15,153 nt of DNA from Paracoccus denitrificans (GCA_005768755.1 VAFL01000035.1:1-15153), one strand, 5' to 3'. Counted from the first letter of the stretch, positions 6,388-15,090 are shown. Made by a program: numbers and translations. Notes: a model not told the origin generated them from the letters alone.

Positions 6388-9300
6388 ATGCGCCCCGCTA
6401 TGCCGAATTGCAGGTCACCACGCAGTTTTCCTTTCTGCGCGGGGCCTCTTCGGCCGAGGAATTGTTCGCGACGGCGGCGGCGATGGGGATCGAGGCGCTG
6501 GCGGTGGTGGATCGCAATTCGCTGGCGGGCATCGTTCGCGCCCATGAGGCGGCGAAGGCAACCGGCATCCGGCTGATCGTTGGCTGCCGCCTCGATCTCG
6601 CCTGCGGCATGTCGGTGCTGGTCTATCCGACCGACCGAGCGGCCTATGCCCGGCTCTGCCGGCTGCTGACGCTTGGCAAGGGCCGGGCCGGCAAGGGCAA
6701 GTGCCACCTGGAATGGGCCGATCTCACCGCCTATGGCGAAGGGCTGATCGCGGTGCTGGTGCCGGATGATGCCGATGAATACTGCGGGTTCCGATTGCGC
6801 CGTTTGCGCGATGCCTTCGGCGACCGGGCCTATCTGGCGCTGACCCTGCGCCGCAGGCCCAACGACCAGATGCGGCTCTGGGAGCTTTCGCAACTGGCGC
6901 AGCGGATCGGCGTGCCGACCGTCGTGACCAATGACGTGCTGTTCCACGAGCCTGGCCGGAGGATGCTGCAGGATGTGGTCACTGCGATCCGCCACAACAC
7001 CACCATCGACCAGCTGGGCTTTCGCCGTGAGCGTCATGCCGACCGCTATCTCAAGCCGCCCGCCGAGATGCGCCGGCTCTTCGCCCGCTGGCCCGAGGCG
7101 CTGGCCCGCACCATCGAGATCGCCGACCGTTGCCGCTTCAGCCTGGATGAGCTGCGTTATCAATATCCGGAGGAACGCGACGATCCCGCACTGACCCCGC
7201 AGGAAACACTGGTGCGGATGACCTGGCAGGGCGCGGCCAACCGCTACCCCGAGGGCGTGCCGGATGAGGTGACGGCGGCGTTGCGCCATGAGCTGACCCT
7301 GATCGGCAAGCTCGATTACGCGCCCTATTTCCTGACCGTGAACAGTATCGTCCGCTTTGCCCGGTCGCGCGGCATTCTCTGTCAGGGGCGGGGATCGGCG
7401 GCGAACAGCGCCGTCTGCTATGTTCTCGGCATCACCGCCATCGACCCCGGCCGCAACGATCTGCTGTTCGAGCGCTTCGTCTCCGAGGAACGCCGCGAAC
7501 CGCCGGATATCGACGTCGATTTCGAGCACGAACGCCGTGAGGAAGTCATCCAATGGGTCTATGAGAACTATGGCCGTGACCGGGCCGCGCTGACCGCCAC
7601 CGTGACCCGCTATCGCTCCAAGGGCGCGCTGCGCGATGTCGGCAAGGCCATGGGGCTGCCCGAGGATCTGATCCAGACACTCTCCGGCCAGCTCTGGGGC
7701 TGGTCCGAGACCGGTGTCAACGATCAGCAGCTTCGTGAGTTGAACCTCAACCCGGAGGATCGGCGTTTGCGCCTGACCCTTGATCTGGCCGCCCAGCTTC
7801 GCGGGGCGCCGCGGCATTTGTCGCAACATCCCGGCGGCTTTGTCCTGACCCATGACCGGCTGGACGAGTTGGTGCCGATCGAACCCGCCGCCATGGCGGA
7901 TCGCCAGATCATCGAATGGGACAAGGACGACATCGACGCCTTGCGCTTCATGAAGGTGGATGTGCTGGCGCTGGGGATGCTGACCTGCATGCGCAAGGGG
8001 CTGGATCTGATCGTGGAACACAAGGGCATCGCCCTTGATCTGGCGACGATCCCGGCCGAAGATCCGCGCACCTATGCGATGATCCGCAAGGCGGACACGC
8101 TGGGAACCTTCCAGATCGAAAGCCGGGCGCAGATGTCCATGCTGCCGCGCCTGAAGCCGCGCACCTATTACGATCTGGTGGTGCAGGTCGCCATCGTCCG
8201 GCCTGGCCCGATCCAGGGCGATATGGTCCATCCCTATCTGCGCCGCCGCGAGGGGTTGGAAGAGGTCGATTATCCGACACCCGAACTGGAGAAGGTGCTG
8301 GGCAAGACCCTCGGCGTGCCGCTGTTTCAGGAACAGGCGATGCGCGTCGCCATTGAATGCGCGGGCTTCACCCCCGGTGAGGCCGATATGCTAAGGAAGA
8401 GCATGGCCACGTTCAAGCACACCGGCGGCGTCTCGAAATTCCGCGACAAGCTGATCTCGGGCATGGTTGCCAAGGGCTATGAACAGGACTTTGCCGAACG
8501 CACCTTCCGGCAGTTGGAGGGCTTCGGCTCCTACGGCTTTCCCGAAAGCCATGCGGCAAGTTTCGCGCTGATCGCCTATGCCTCGGCCTGGCTGAAATGC
8601 TGGCATCCCGATGCCTTCTGCGCCGCGCTACTGAACAGCCAGCCGATGGGATTCTATGCCCCGGCCCAGATCGTGCGCGATGCGCGCGACCATGGCGTCG
8701 AGTTGCGCCCGATCTGCGCCAATGCCTCCCGCTGGGATTGCACGCTGGAGCCGACCGGCAACGAGGCGCGCTTTGCGGTTCGGCTTGGCCTGCGCATGGT
8801 CAAGGGGCTTGCCAATGCCCATGCGGCGGCGATTGTCGCCGCCCGTGCCGATCAGCCATTTGCCTCGGTCGAGGATCTCTGGCGGCGGGCCGGGGTTCCG
8901 GTCGCCGCATTGGTCCACATTGCCGAGGCCGACGGTTTCCGCCCGCCCTTCGGCCTCGCGCGCTGCGAAGCGCTTTGGGCGATCAAGGGGTTGCGCGACG
9001 AGGAACTGCCGCTGTTTGCGGCAGCCTCGGCACGCGAGGGCCTGACGGTTTCAGAGATATCGGAGCCGTCCATCGCCCTGCGGCCGATGGCGGCTGGCGG
9101 CGAGGTGGTCGCGGATTACAGCCATACCGGCCTGTCGCTGCGCCGCCATCCGGTTGCCTTCCTGCGCGAGGCTCTGCGCAAGCGCCGCATGGTCTCCTGC
9201 GCCGAGGCGATGGGCGCGCGCGACTGCCGCTGGCTGGAGACGGCGGGGATCGTCCTCGTCCGCCAGCGGCCTGGTTCGGCCAAGGGCGTCATGTTCATCA

Positions 9301-9656
9301 CGATCGAGGACGAGACCGGCATCACCAATCTCGTGGTCTGGCAGAAGGTCTTCGCGCAGTATTGGCGTGTGATCCTCTCATCGAGCATGATTGCCGTCAG
9401 GGGGCGCGTTCAGCGCGAGGGCGAGGTCGTGCATCTCGTTGTCCATCGGATCGTCGATCTGTCGCGGGATTTGGCCAGCGTTGGGCAACGCGACGTGGCG
9501 GCCCTCCTGCCGGATGGCAGAGGAAGCGAACTCCACCAAGAATCTCCGACGCCTGATCTGCGCGGTCAGCCACCGAAGGGGCTGCGGGCGTGCAGTATGG
9601 CTGTGCCCGACCCGCACGTCGACGCGATCAGGGTAAAGACGCGGGATTTTCGGTAA
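6384..9656 (+). CDS. dnaE2: Error-prone DNA polymerase DnaE2 (ImuC)
   Basis: This 1090-aa C-family polymerase alpha subunit has the usual DnaE2 length and is intact. An N-terminal PHP domain (about 5-300) begins YAELQVTTQFSFLRGAS and has lost metal-binding histidines (Gln where THFSFL is common, Ser where GASHPEEL is common), as expected for an enzyme without proofreading. The catalytic acids are Asp377 and Asp379 in PPDIDVDF, and Asp526 in FMKVDVLALG. QGRGSAANS and SQHPGGFVLTHDRLDEL are further palm and PHP-proximal landmarks. An OB fold (about 960-1040) is near the end, which finishes with the typical RDFR. It replicates across lesions with ImuA/ImuB during SOS and is the source of damage-induced mutation. 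Its ATG overlaps the imuB stop, and its own ribosome-binding site is weak, so it relies on coupling. Confidence 0.96.
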   Translation: MNAPRYAELQVTTQFSFLRGASSAEELFATAAAMGIEALAVVDRNSLAGIVRAHEAAKATGIRLIVGCRLDLACGMSVLVYPTDRAAYARLCRLLTLGKGRAGKGKCHLEWADLTAYGEGLIAVLVPDDADEYCGFRLRRLRDAFGDRAYLALTLRRRPNDQMRLWELSQLAQRIGVPTVVTNDVLFHEPGRRMLQDVVTAIRHNTTIDQLGFRRERHADRYLKPPAEMRRLFARWPEALARTIEIADRCRFSLDELRYQYPEERDDPALTPQETLVRMTWQGAANRYPEGVPDEVTAALRHELTLIGKLDYAPYFLTVNSIVRFARSRGILCQGRGSAANSAVCYVLGITAIDPGRNDLLFERFVSEERREPPDIDVDFEHERREEVIQWVYENYGRDRAALTATVTRYRSKGALRDVGKAMGLPEDLIQTLSGQLWGWSETGVNDQQLRELNLNPEDRRLRLTLDLAAQLRGAPRHLSQHPGGFVLTHDRLDELVPIEPAAMADRQIIEWDKDDIDALRFMKVDVLALGMLTCMRKGLDLIVEHKGIALDLATIPAEDPRTYAMIRKADTLGTFQIESRAQMSMLPRLKPRTYYDLVVQVAIVRPGPIQGDMVHPYLRRREGLEEVDYPTPELEKVLGKTLGVPLFQEQAMRVAIECAGFTPGEADMLRKSMATFKHTGGVSKFRDKLISGMVAKGYEQDFAERTFRQLEGFGSYGFPESHAASFALIAYASAWLKCWHPDAFCAALLNSQPMGFYAPAQIVRDARDHGVELRPICANASRWDCTLEPTGNEARFAVRLGLRMVKGLANAHAAAIVAARADQPFASVEDLWRRAGVPVAALVHIAEADGFRPPFGLARCEALWAIKGLRDEELPLFAAASAREGLTVSEISEPSIALRPMAAGGEVVADYSHTGLSLRRHPVAFLREALRKRRMVSCAEAMGARDCRWLETAGIVLVRQRPGSAKGVMFITIEDETGITNLVVWQKVFAQYWRVILSSSMIAVRGRVQREGEVVHLVVHRIVDLSRDLASVGQRDVAALLPDGRGSELHQESPTPDLRGQPPKGLRACSMAVPDPHVDAIRVKTRDFR

Positions 9657-9720
9657 TGGTCGGAACCTTTACGACACCCAGCAACCTCGCATTGACCGCA
9701 GTTGCAGAAAACGAAATCGG

Positions 9721-9748
9721 CTCTTTGCGGCCGCACGACCGCACAGAG
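9721..9748. terminator. Possible bidirectional terminator between dnaE2 and the hamB-like gene
   Basis: In this convergent gap, CTCT-T-TGCGG (9721-9730) pairs with CCGCA-C-AGAG (9739-9748), a 10-step stem with one mismatch and an 8-nt loop. The flanks are moderately T-rich on both strands (CTTCTGCTTTCC rightward, TTTCGTTTTC leftward) but there is no clean T tract. It is the only good hairpin in the 163-nt gap. Confidence 0.4.
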
Positions 9749-9819
9749 GCTAACTTCTGCTTTCCTTAGCCAGATTGATCGTACGGCAACAGGGATGCTT
9801 GAAAACTTGCCTGCTACAC

Positions 9820-12800
9820 TCAGTCGTCGACCAGCAGCAGATACATCCGCATGCGATCCACCACCGCAGGGTACTCTTCCATGTTTGAGATCTCTGGCTC
9901 ACGCTCGATAGTGGCGGAATAGGCCTGATGCGTCTGAACGCGGCTCAGAAAGCCGCGCTTGATGTCGCTAAAAGCGAGCTTGTTCGGGGTGTCGAAGCCG
10001 CGTCTGATCCCGGCTGCAAGGCAGTCAATGACAGAGACCGGCGTAGCCGTTCCGTCGGCGACGGCAGGTATCTCGCTTGCCGTGCGCGCGGCTAGACCGG
10101 CAGCGAAGGAAAGGCTGAGAGGCACTAGCTGAGAGACTAGCTCACGGGCACGCGGGCAAATCGCTTTTTCAGCGGGGTCGCCGCCGAGTTGTCTTTCGAT
10201 TTCGCGCAAGGGTTCGCCGCATAGCCAGGCCAGAATGCCGGGTTCGAGGTTTCTTACGGCGTCGGCCGTCAGCGGTCCGTCCTTCTTGTTTCCGGTAGCG
10301 CCGAGAATTGCTCTACCATCACGGATCAGAATAGCATCGCGCGCATCCTGATCCTCTGCAAGCCAGTTGATGATCCAGGACGTCCAGTCCGGTATTGTCT
10401 GGGGTAGCCGTTCAATCTGATCCTCGATCCTTTGCCGCAGCGATTTGAGGATGCCGAGCGGCGCGCCGCTCTGGGTGGCAAGCTCCGCCAGGACCTGATC
10501 ATCGGCCTCCTTCGCTCTCTCGCCGATAAGCTCGTTCAGTCGCGCGACTTTCGCATCGAACCCCGCTTTCTGATTGATCCTTATGGCCGTGAAGGCAGCC
10601 AGTGATCGTCCTATCGAAAAGCGCGTCGTTGCTTCGGTTTCTGCGCCTTCAGGCGCGACCGCAGTGGCTAGGCGGTTCAGGGCATACTCGACGTCGGGAT
10701 CGGCAGCAGCCGCCACATTAATGCGATCAAGAATTGTCTGCAGGGGATCGCTCAGGGACAGGCAGCGGTCGTCCTCTGGCAGTACCGACTTCAGCTTGTC
10801 GAGCACCCCTTTTGGGAAGGCCCTACCTTGCCTGAATTGAAGCACGACTTCAGGGATCAGGAGCACGATGCCGTTGGCGAGGTGACCGGCGCGCCCTGCA
10901 CGGGCCGCAGCATTCAGTATCTCGTGCGCGTCCAGGTCTTCACGCCCTCCTTCGTCCGGGTCGCTGCGCTTGTCCCCGGCAAGAATGGCAATATGAGCTG
11001 GAAGGTTCAGACCCTGCGCCAGCGTCGGTGTAGCAACGATGACTTTTGCCCCGTCGGCACGGCGGAACAAGCGTTCTGCCAGATCGCGCTCCAGCCTGAG
11101 CATCAGCGCATTGTGGGGCACGGCGGCAGCGGGACCGGCCAAGATCGCATGTTCCAGCCCGCCAAGCTCGATCTCCAGCGCCTTCCATCGCTCTTCTTCA
11201 TCTTGCGTTTGCTCTGGCGGGTCGCCCAGCAGCGCCGAGATTTCACGCGCAGTGGACGCGGCAGTATCCTTGCGGTTGACGAAGACGATACCTTTCAGGC
11301 CGTTGCGCGCCGCAGCAGCCGCAACTTGCGCGGCGACCTTGTTTACATTCGGCGTCAGATAGATCGAACCATCCCGGTTGAGCTTACCGGTTAACGGGAC
11401 CGGCGCATCGGAAATGGCCGCCAGGGTGCAGCTTGGCGCTGCACCGGCCAGCCAGTTGTGCTGAAGCCCGAAGAGAGCATGCGGCGGGCATTGCAGCGCT
11501 TCGGCAGCTGGTTTGCGCAGATGCTTTGCGCGCTTTTTCTTTCGGGCATCCTCCGCGCGCTGAACGGCGATCGCGTTGCGTCTCATCTGCACGATGGCGG
11601 CACTCTCATACAGCAGGACGCCGCGCGCCTGTCGGCTCGGCTTCCAAAGCGGATCGGCAAAAACACAGGTCCGACCGGTGAGCTCTTCAATCCACTCTGC
11701 GAATGCCGCGCCATTATCAAGCATCGCTGAAAGAAAAAGGAAATCGGCTTCCGGCGCGATGCTGTTGAAGGCAAGGACGCAGAACATTCCGTCCAACGCC
11801 CGGCGGAGATTCGATACGGGGCTGAGGAGATGACATTCGTCAAAGACCAGCAGCCCTACGTTTTCAAAAGCCTCGGGCGAATATGACAGAAGTGCAAGAC
11901 AGCGCTCCGGCGTCATGACCTCGATGCTTTCGAAGTTGGTACCGGGAGCGAACAAGCGATCGAAATCGCTCGAAACAACCGAACCTTCCAGCGATTCCGG
12001 GAAGACCTTCTGCAGATCGTCGGTGAGTTGATCCACAAGCGCGTGAGTTGGAGCCAAGAACACAACCGACTTGCCGCTTGCCAGTACAGCAGCAATCTTC
12101 AGGCAAGAGACCGTCGTTTTTCCCGCGCCGGTCGGCAGAACGAGCACGGCGGACTTGCCGCTCTCGTGGAATCCTTTCGCTATGGCCTCCCTATGATTGG
12201 GCCAAGCGAAAGGTGCGGCATTCGCACGATGCCTCAGCCAGCTTCGCCAATAATCCCGATCTGAACCATTGGGCGGCTGCAGGCGTGTAACCGCCGCGCC
12301 CGCAATGGAGTCGTAGGCTGCCAGCAGCAGTGATGCGAGGTGACGTGGTCCCGGATAGGTGGTCTGAAAATTCTGGGACAAATCGCCGAGGCGCCCGTGC
12401 TCCAGCGAAGAGAGGGCCAACACGCGGGCGAACGTCGCCCTTGCGCCGTCGAACCGCCCTGCCGCCTTCTCGGGCATATCTTCTGCCAGAACTTCCGCAG
12501 CAAACAACTCGACACCGACGACAAGGCTCTCGAAGAGCGCCGTTGTCCCCCGCTGTTCAAGCAGTCCGCCGGAGAAGAACCCCTCCGGACGGCGCTGCGC
12601 GCGGTCAAGAATGCTCTGGAAATTGCCGCGCGCCAGGTCACGGATATCTTCGGCCAGAATGGTGCAGACATAGTCCTGCCCTCCATCTTCCGGCCTGATA
12701 AAGCGCGCGGCTTCGTGGGCGTCCGCATACTGCTCGGCCACCAGAAAAAGCACCGCCGCCGCGATCGCCGGATGGATGCGATCCCGATCCATGATGGCAA

Positions 12801-13122
12801 CAGACCCGGCAGCATCGGTCTGCGCGAGGTCCTGCGCCAGAATTTGATGCGCCGTGCCGGCAACGAATGCCGCCGCTCTGCGGTGGTCGGCATCACGCCG
12901 GACGGACACAACGATCTCATAGGCGTCGGCAATACGGGCGAGAGGCCATTCGCCGTCAGCAGCGCCGTCACCCGCCGCCTCTTCAGCGCCATCGACGCGC
13001 CTCATTCTGCGGGCAGCCAGTTCTGCATACTGCGCTGTAAGCAATTGCGGCAGCTCGGCAGGATTCAGGCCTGGCAAGGCTGGCGCAGTACGCATGATTT
13101 CCGCTGTCACCGGATCGAACAT
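9820..13122 (-). CDS. hamB: HamB-like Ski2-type superfamily 2 helicase (Hachiman defence module)
   Basis: This is a 1100-aa DNA/RNA helicase. Motif I is LPTGAGKTT (329-337, Lys335), Ia is VVFLAPTHALVDQL (353-366), II is FDECH (427-431), III is LSAML (464-468), IV is GIVFVNRK (611-618), V is IVATPTLAQGLNLPA (695-709) and VI is NAAARAGRAGH (737-747). The NLPA and RAGRAG motifs are of the Ski2/Hel308 type; DECH in motif II is an uncommon variant. The first 300 residues are helical with no motif I know, and the last 300 are also unassigned. In Hachiman, HamB is a damage-sensing helicase that holds the HamA nuclease in check. GGAGG lies about 10 nt before the ATG, inside the upstream gene, and the two genes overlap by 16 nt, so they form one unit. 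The helicase call is certain; the Hachiman assignment comes from the partner gene and overall size. Druantia-like or other two-gene nuclease-helicase systems are alternatives. Confidence 0.8.
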   Translation of the reverse strand: MFDPVTAEIMRTAPALPGLNPAELPQLLTAQYAELAARRMRRVDGAEEAAGDGAADGEWPLARIADAYEIVVSVRRDADHRRAAAFVAGTAHQILAQDLAQTDAAGSVAIMDRDRIHPAIAAAVLFLVAEQYADAHEAARFIRPEDGGQDYVCTILAEDIRDLARGNFQSILDRAQRRPEGFFSGGLLEQRGTTALFESLVVGVELFAAEVLAEDMPEKAAGRFDGARATFARVLALSSLEHGRLGDLSQNFQTTYPGPRHLASLLLAAYDSIAGAAVTRLQPPNGSDRDYWRSWLRHRANAAPFAWPNHREAIAKGFHESGKSAVLVLPTGAGKTTVSCLKIAAVLASGKSVVFLAPTHALVDQLTDDLQKVFPESLEGSVVSSDFDRLFAPGTNFESIEVMTPERCLALLSYSPEAFENVGLLVFDECHLLSPVSNLRRALDGMFCVLAFNSIAPEADFLFLSAMLDNGAAFAEWIEELTGRTCVFADPLWKPSRQARGVLLYESAAIVQMRRNAIAVQRAEDARKKKRAKHLRKPAAEALQCPPHALFGLQHNWLAGAAPSCTLAAISDAPVPLTGKLNRDGSIYLTPNVNKVAAQVAAAAARNGLKGIVFVNRKDTAASTAREISALLGDPPEQTQDEEERWKALEIELGGLEHAILAGPAAAVPHNALMLRLERDLAERLFRRADGAKVIVATPTLAQGLNLPAHIAILAGDKRSDPDEGGREDLDAHEILNAAARAGRAGHLANGIVLLIPEVVLQFRQGRAFPKGVLDKLKSVLPEDDRCLSLSDPLQTILDRINVAAAADPDVEYALNRLATAVAPEGAETEATTRFSIGRSLAAFTAIRINQKAGFDAKVARLNELIGERAKEADDQVLAELATQSGAPLGILKSLRQRIEDQIERLPQTIPDWTSWIINWLAEDQDARDAILIRDGRAILGATGNKKDGPLTADAVRNLEPGILAWLCGEPLREIERQLGGDPAEKAICPRARELVSQLVPLSLSFAAGLAARTASEIPAVADGTATPVSVIDCLAAGIRRGFDTPNKLAFSDIKRGFLSRVQTHQAYSATIEREPEISNMEEYPAVVDRMRMYLLLVDD

Positions 13123-14021
13123 TGGTGATCGTCCTCCCCGAGCACGTCAATGAAGGCGATCGCCCGACCGGCAATCTCGTCAAACCAGGTGCGCAGTTCC
13201 GAAGGCGGCAGGAATGTCGCCCCGATGCGCTGCGCCCCGGTGATCTTTTCAAGCCCCTCATATCCTTTGAACAAAGCTGTGCGTCCCGCCTCCGAGTCGT
13301 GGTCAGGGTTGATCGTCAATCCGGCGCGGTAGGCCCTGAATGCCATATCCAGTACGCGCCCTGCAGCCTCCATGACCGCTTCGTCGGGAATCCTGCCGTC
13401 AAGCAGCGAAGATGTTGCCGCCACCAGCTCCGAAGCCCTTTTGCCCGCATGGTAGTTTCGGAAGGCAGGCAGAACTTCGTCTCTGAATTTTCGCCGGGGG
13501 TCGTTCGAACATTTGTCTTCGAGAATTGTCGCGCGGACGACCGTTTCACCTTTTTCGTCCAGTTCGATCATGAGCCCGTCAAGACCCTGTGTCGTCGCGC
13601 TGATGTGCGGGTCTCTCATGAGCACGTTGGCGGCAGCACCCTGTCGGGCGGCGATCCAGGAGATCGCCTCGAAGATCAGACCGTCGCGATGCCATCGGTG
13701 AGCGTCCTGCTTTTCCGGCGTGTCTCCGGTCACGGTCAGACGCTGTTTCGCGTCGGAACGGAGCACGTCGATTGTCAAGGCCGGAACCGCTGGCTGCAGG
13801 TCCGCGATAATTCGCGCCGCGTGCTTCGCCTGTCCCATCGCGATGATCGCTATGAGCCGCGCTAGTAACTTGACATCACCGACCGTCCAGTGATCGCCGA
13901 CACAGTGCTCGTTGACCTTGCACGCTGCCGTCGAAATCGCCGTTGGGGACGCAACTCCGGCCTCCGGCCCGGCCGAAACGGTTATCTTGTCGGGGCTGTC
14001 TATCTCATGGGCCTTGTTCAT
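13107..14021 (-). CDS. hamA: HamA-like (DUF1837-type) putative PD-(D/E)XK nuclease, partner of the helicase
   Basis: This 304-aa protein has no signal peptide or membrane segment. The middle looks like a restriction-type nuclease core: a helix GLIFEAISWIAAR with Glu118, then QGLDGLMIEL with Asp148, then a strand ending ATILEDKCSND with Glu168-X-Lys170, then a basic helix. The order (acidic helix, G-L/F-D-G, E-X-K) matches how I remember the DUF1837/HamA C-terminal domain, the Hachiman effector nuclease. A degenerate N-terminal third and a C-terminal segment ending RTWFDEIAGRAIAFIDVL are not assigned. The start at 14021 has AGAGAG about 12 nt upstream, and no other ATG occurs for 60 codons. 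It is translationally linked to the helicase. The sequence similarity is by eye only, so the family assignment is less sure than the pairing with a large helicase. Confidence 0.65.
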   Translation of the reverse strand: MNKAHEIDSPDKITVSAGPEAGVASPTAISTAACKVNEHCVGDHWTVGDVKLLARLIAIIAMGQAKHAARIIADLQPAVPALTIDVLRSDAKQRLTVTGDTPEKQDAHRWHRDGLIFEAISWIAARQGAAANVLMRDPHISATTQGLDGLMIELDEKGETVVRATILEDKCSNDPRRKFRDEVLPAFRNYHAGKRASELVAATSSLLDGRIPDEAVMEAAGRVLDMAFRAYRAGLTINPDHDSEAGRTALFKGYEGLEKITGAQRIGATFLPPSELRTWFDEIAGRAIAFIDVLGEDDHQCSIR

Positions 14022-14341
14022 CTGGTTAAGACTCTCTTAGCAGCGGCGGCTGCATGCGCGTTCTTTTCAATGACAGTGCTGCGGATGTGCGACAACAACT
14101 ACATGACTTTATTTGGTTTTACGTGAGAAACGTACTTCAAGTCGAGCAATCTGTTCTGTGAAGTGGCTCGAGGGGTAGCTCGCGATCGGGAACATCGGGA
14201 AGTTTGTGGTCATTCGCGCTCACGGCAACGAACGTCCGTTCTCCGCCCCTTCAATCGCTCAAGCCTCTGTTCGGACTGTCACACTATGCAGGCGCAGTGA
14301 ACGACTACAAGGTTCATCATGGCTGAGATTCTCAGGTGGCA

Positions 14342-14356
14342 GGGAAAAGCCTTCCC
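14342..14356 (+). repeat. Hairpin 1 in the ardC leader
   Basis: GGGAA (14342-14346) pairs with TTCCC (14352-14356) around a 5-nt loop. It is the first of a series of closely spaced hairpins before ardC. Confidence 0.4.
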
Positions 14357-14360
14357 CCTG

Positions 14361-14380
14361 GTCGGCACTGCGTTGCCGAC
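14361..14380 (+). repeat. Hairpin 2 in the ardC leader
   Basis: GTCGGCA (14361-14367) and TGCCGAC (14374-14380) form a perfect 7-bp stem with a 6-nt loop. No T tract follows, so it is not a simple intrinsic terminator. Confidence 0.55.
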
Positions 14381-14392
14381 GCACCCCCATCA

Positions 14393-14407
14393 GCGGGGAG
14401 ACCCCGC
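14393..14407 (+). repeat. Hairpin 3 in the ardC leader
   Basis: GCGGGG (14393-14398) and CCCCGC (14402-14407) form a perfect 6-bp stem with a 3-nt loop. Confidence 0.55.
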
Positions 14408-14442
14408 AACGCCCCCTGAGAGTTCGAGTGCGGGCGGGTTTT

Positions 14443-14492
14443 CCGTGACGGGTTAAGGACTGGAGGAGTGGCCTCCGGCGCCCGTCGCGGAG
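14443..14492 (+). promoter_or_regulatory. Structured 5' leader that can mask the ardC ribosome-binding site
   Basis: CCGTGACGGG (14443-14452) pairs with CCCGTCGCGG (14481-14490): ten consecutive pairs with one T-G wobble. Nested inside is a second stem, GGAGG (14462-14466) with CCTCC (14472-14476). The last two bases of the outer 3' arm are the first two of the Shine-Dalgarno GGAG (14489-14492), which sits 9 nt before the ardC ATG. Folding would hide the ribosome-binding site, and the internal GGAGG is itself an anti-anti-SD-like decoy. Confidence 0.55.
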
Positions 14493-14501
14493 ATCATCCC
14501 G

Positions 14502-15090
14502 ATGGCCAGACAGGACCGCGCCCGTGAAGGCGGCGCCCGCAGCAATCTTTACGACGACATCACCGGCAAGATCATCGCCGAGCTGGAGGAAGGACGGCTT
14601 CCCTGGGTCCAGCCTTGGGGGACTGCGGCGAAAGCGCCGCTTGCCATGCCGCGAAACGCCGCGACCTCGCGGCAGTATTCCGGGATCAATGTGCTGATCC
14701 TCTGGGGTGCCGTGGTCCAGAACGGCTATCCGACCCAGCATTGGCTCACCTATCGCCAGGCGGCAGCCCTCGGCGGCAATGTCCGTAAGGGCGAGCACGG
14801 CACGACGGTCGTCTATGCCGACCGCTTCACCCCGGAAGACGAGAAGCGCCGATATTGCCGTGGAGGCGCCACCACCGCCGCCCGGTATGATCGAGCCGAA
14901 GGTCGAGGCACTGATCCGCGCGACCGGGATCGATTTCCGCATCGGCGGAGATCGCGCCTTCTATGTGCCGGCACTCGATTATGTGCAGGTGCCGCCGCCG
15001 GCCGCCTATTTCGAGCCGATTAACTGGCACCGGACGGCGCTGCACGAGATGGGGCATTATGCCGCTAGTCGGATTATGCCGACTTCGTGA
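14502..15090 (+). pseudogene. ardC: ArdC-type antirestriction protein, internally deleted and 3'-truncated
   Basis: The first frame (14502 to about 14850, 116 codons) is an ArdC N-terminal ssDNA-binding domain: NLYDDITGKIIAELEEGRLPWVQPW, then SGINVLILWG and LTYRQAAALGGNVRKGEHGT, up to TPEDEKR. Homology then resumes at 14851 one base out of frame: DIAVEAPPPPPGMIEPKVEA, GIDFRIGGDRAFY, PALDYVQ, INWHRTALHEMGHY. The linker normally found between these parts (roughly 40 residues, from memory) is missing, so this is a deletion with a phase shift. The zinc-protease HEMGH (15043-15057) survives, but the family sequence stops right after it and a TGA follows at 15088, with the usual 100 or so C-terminal residues absent. 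ArdC proteins protect incoming mobile DNA from restriction. The good start (GGAG, 9 nt) shows the gene was once expressed. Confidence 0.87.
15053..15063. repeat. Palindrome GGCATTATGCC at the ardC break point
   Basis: An 11-nt palindrome with a central T lies exactly where ArdC homology ends. Its ATTATGCCG core (15056-15064) recurs at 15073-15081 and, inverted, at 15131-15139, so the break coincides with a repeat family rather than random sequence. Confidence 0.5.

Larger units (their letters stand above)
14022..14501. other. Divergent gene-free region between the hamA-like gene and ardC
   Basis: About 480 nt without a credible gene. The left part (14022-14205) is relatively A+T-rich and should contain the leftward hamA promoter; I cannot pick a convincing -35/-10 pair. 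The right part (14340-14490) is GC-rich and packed with hairpins that lead into the ardC ribosome-binding site. An even palindrome GAAC-GTCC-GTTC lies at 14230-14241 with no assigned role. Confidence 0.6.

Noticed and set aside
6273..8231. A 652-codon minus-strand open frame opposite imuB and dnaE2
   Set aside because: It mirrors high-GC codons of dnaE2, is rich in His, Arg, Ala and Gln with no domain, and has no ribosome-binding site; dnaE2 motifs on the plus strand are clear.
14230..14241. GAAC-GTCC-GTTC palindrome resembling a Bacillus/actinobacterial SOS box
   Set aside because: Alphaproteobacterial LexA uses a direct repeat with 7-nt spacing, and the central bases do not fit the Gram-positive consensus; probably chance.
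14206..14448. An 80-codon plus-strand frame upstream of ardC
   Set aside because: It has no recognisable protein character and its 3' part falls in the hairpin-rich leader; no convincing ribosome-binding site.
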